From: Pocillopora verrucosa
Taxonomy: Eukaryota; Cnidaria; Anthozoa; Scleractinia; Pocilloporidae
Reading direction: 5' to 3'
Length of the DNA: 64,000 nt
Assembly: GCF_036669915.1 (NCBI RefSeq)
Contig: NC_089318.1
Coordinates: 21,411,755-21,475,754, forward strand
Position 1 is the first letter of the stretch, and every line of letters begins with the position of its first letter. The position numbers and the translations under genes were made by a program. The notes under the pieces are model-generated. The model saw only the letters and a program-made list of their open reading frames with translations. It had not been told where the DNA came from and did not search any database. Of the stretch, positions 63,101 to 64,000 are shown piece by piece.

Positions 63101-63499
63101 CTCATTATCCAGGTAGTTTTTCTCCCTCTTCCTTCCCTCTTTCCACTGTTTATTCAGTGTGACTGGTGCCTGTTTCCCTTTCCTGCCTGAGAGCTCATGG
63201 CTGAGTTGTCAGGATTTGCCAGCCATGGGAGCAGTCTCCATCTAGGAGCTGGCTGCCAATAGTGGAAGCTCCTGGATGTCTTGGTCACCCAACCTCCACT
63301 TAGTGATGCAGTTGTTAATCATAACTAACTAACTTTTTATATCTTTCCACTCCCTCTACTAACAAGAAACTCTACTGTATATCTCAATATGGATAAATAA
63401 CCACTTTACCATTCTTGCAGCTGGGTGCAACACCTGCATTTGCTTCAAAATTGTGGCACCATCATTGGTGATTGTTACATCACCATTTCCACTTTGGAT
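57162..63499 (-). CDS. CCT4: T-complex protein 1 subunit delta (CCT4), 5' end outside window
   Basis: Coding exons in transcript order are 63,499-63,410; 62,392-62,284; 61,672-61,530; 61,321-61,200; 60,718-60,580; 60,092-59,953; 59,758-59,662; 59,279-59,041; 58,270-58,036; 57,649-57,536; 57,176-57,162. They total 480 aa with all phases consistent, ending [12 protein letters not shown]. The subunit is part of the eight-membered cytosolic TRiC/CCT ring that folds actin, tubulin and other proteins using ATP. Visible group II chaperonin signatures are [21 protein letters not shown] (phosphate loop), the [12 protein letters not shown] aspartate and [28 protein letters not shown] and the VNTR terminus match delta rather than other subunits. 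About 60 N-terminal residues should lie to the right of 64,000. The last coding exon is only 15 nt and easy to miss. Confidence 0.97.
58383..58751. mobile_element. Foldback element of about 370 bp in CCT4 intron
   Basis: The two halves are approximate reverse complements throughout: AGTCTAAGTTG / CATAACTAAGACT outermost, then GTGTGAGTAAC / GTTACTCACAC, CTTATAAACCTTCT / AGAAGATTTATAAG, CAACGTT, CAGAAATCTTC / GAAGATTTCTG, and TTTCTTGGCCCGTAC / GTACGGACCGAG near the middle. There is no coding capacity. Confidence 0.8.
59855..59920. repeat. Short tandem repeat in CCT4 intron
   Basis: Repeats of acaacccaatctaca with variants, about four to five units. Confidence 0.8.
60124..60335. mobile_element. 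Interspersed element with TTAACCCTTTA ends (CCT4 intron)
   Basis: It begins TTAACCCTTTA and ends TAAAGGGTTAA. A second copy is at 63,731-63,860, and part of an inverted copy is near 56,620-56,770 (shared 'gagaatat' and 'acagtatggaga' motifs). It is non-coding. Confidence 0.65.
62985..63330. other. GC-richer insert in CCT4 intron, possible retroelement 3' end
   Basis: The block differs in base composition from the surrounding intron and finishes in a short taactaactaac-type repeat near 63,325, as some non-LTR retroelement tails do. No reverse-transcriptase frame is visible. Assignment is tentative. Confidence 0.3.
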
Positions 63500-63730
63500 C
63501 TAAGACAGTAGCCAAGAACACAAACAACAATAAGTTCAATTTTTTGGAATAAGCATTGTACTAAGCTGTACAGAGGGATTTGTTACAATTCCTTTTAAGT
63601 GAATATGAATTAGAACATAGACCAGTATCCCATCACCCAAAATATCTATAAAAAATGCAAGAGAGTATATGAGGCTGACTAACTCATAAAGCTACAAAGC
63701 TTAAGGCTGTGGGGCTTAAAACTTGATTTA

Positions 63731-63860
63731 TTAACCTTTTACATCCCATCATAGTTTGGGTGATCATTTCCTTAATTCTCATGTCATTACTGTGCAATTC
63801 AGGGGTAATATTGTGCGGAGAAATTAGATGCTAGGAATTCTTAAGGGGTCAGAGGGTTAA
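63731..63860. mobile_element. Second copy of TTAACCC-ended element (CCT4 intron)
   Basis: It shares TGATCATTTCCTTAATTCTCAT and CAATTCAGGGGTAATATTG-like blocks with 60,238-60,290, and ends in GGGTTAA. Confidence 0.65.
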
Positions 63861-64000
63861 GAGATGGAAATGGAAACATCTCAAAGTTGACGGCTGGAAA
63901 TCAGTCAAAGTTGCCGGCTGACAATCTGGCTGAGTGCCAAAAAAAACTGAAAAATATATTTCAAACCTTTTTTTTCCAGTCTGGATAATTTGTCGTATCA

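Overview
This is a eukaryotic nuclear window, most likely from an anthozoan cnidarian and probably a stony coral. The genes are split by GT-AG introns, the intergenic DNA is AT-rich and full of short inverted-repeat elements, and the left two thirds hold tandem copies of a secreted PAN-EGF-fibrinogen-like protein. From memory, that architecture resembles proteins labelled 'uncharacterized skeletal organic matrix protein 5-like' in coral genomes. The species cannot be fixed from sequence alone.

Positions 1-46,300 are a tandem array on the + strand with a repeat period of about 7 kb. Each full unit has six exons: a signal-peptide exon (58 nt), a PAN/Apple-like exon (296 nt), an EGF exon (115 nt), a 37-nt linker exon, a 127-nt exon opening the fibrinogen-like domain, and a terminal exon of about 520 nt. 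Four copies are open throughout (starting at 4,628, 19,147, 25,981 and 42,708; 383-384 aa). Two have the full exon set but a small frameshifting deletion in exon 5 (starting at 11,934 and 32,823). One (2,196-2,757) lacks its signal exon and 3' half, and two (9,915-10,585; 37,261-38,562) are 3' fragments. The spacers are themselves duplicated and carry decaying exon-like pieces. The copies fall into two subfamilies, marked by PAN-exon residues and by a tRNA-like inverted-repeat element in intron 1. The copy at 25,981 looks like a recombinant of the two.

Positions 38,800-42,700 include a decayed Cys/His-rich exon (39,775-40,163), a strong short palindrome and a partial array spacer. Positions 46,300-49,800 are intergenic and hold a four-unit minisatellite.

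Two conserved genes lie on the - strand at the right. A TRAF-family signalling protein (49,840-55,466; RING, TRAF-type zinc fingers, short coiled coil, MATH; 441 aa in seven coding exons) appears complete. CCT4, the delta subunit of the TRiC/CCT chaperonin, occupies 57,162-63,499 in eleven visible coding exons, with roughly its first 60 residues beyond the right edge. Their introns contain several hairpin-type elements, including a foldback of about 370 bp.

The array genes look like a locally expanding secreted recognition or extracellular-matrix family with birth-and-death evolution. The TRAF and CCT4 genes are ordinary conserved neighbours, and nothing in the sequence links them functionally to the array.
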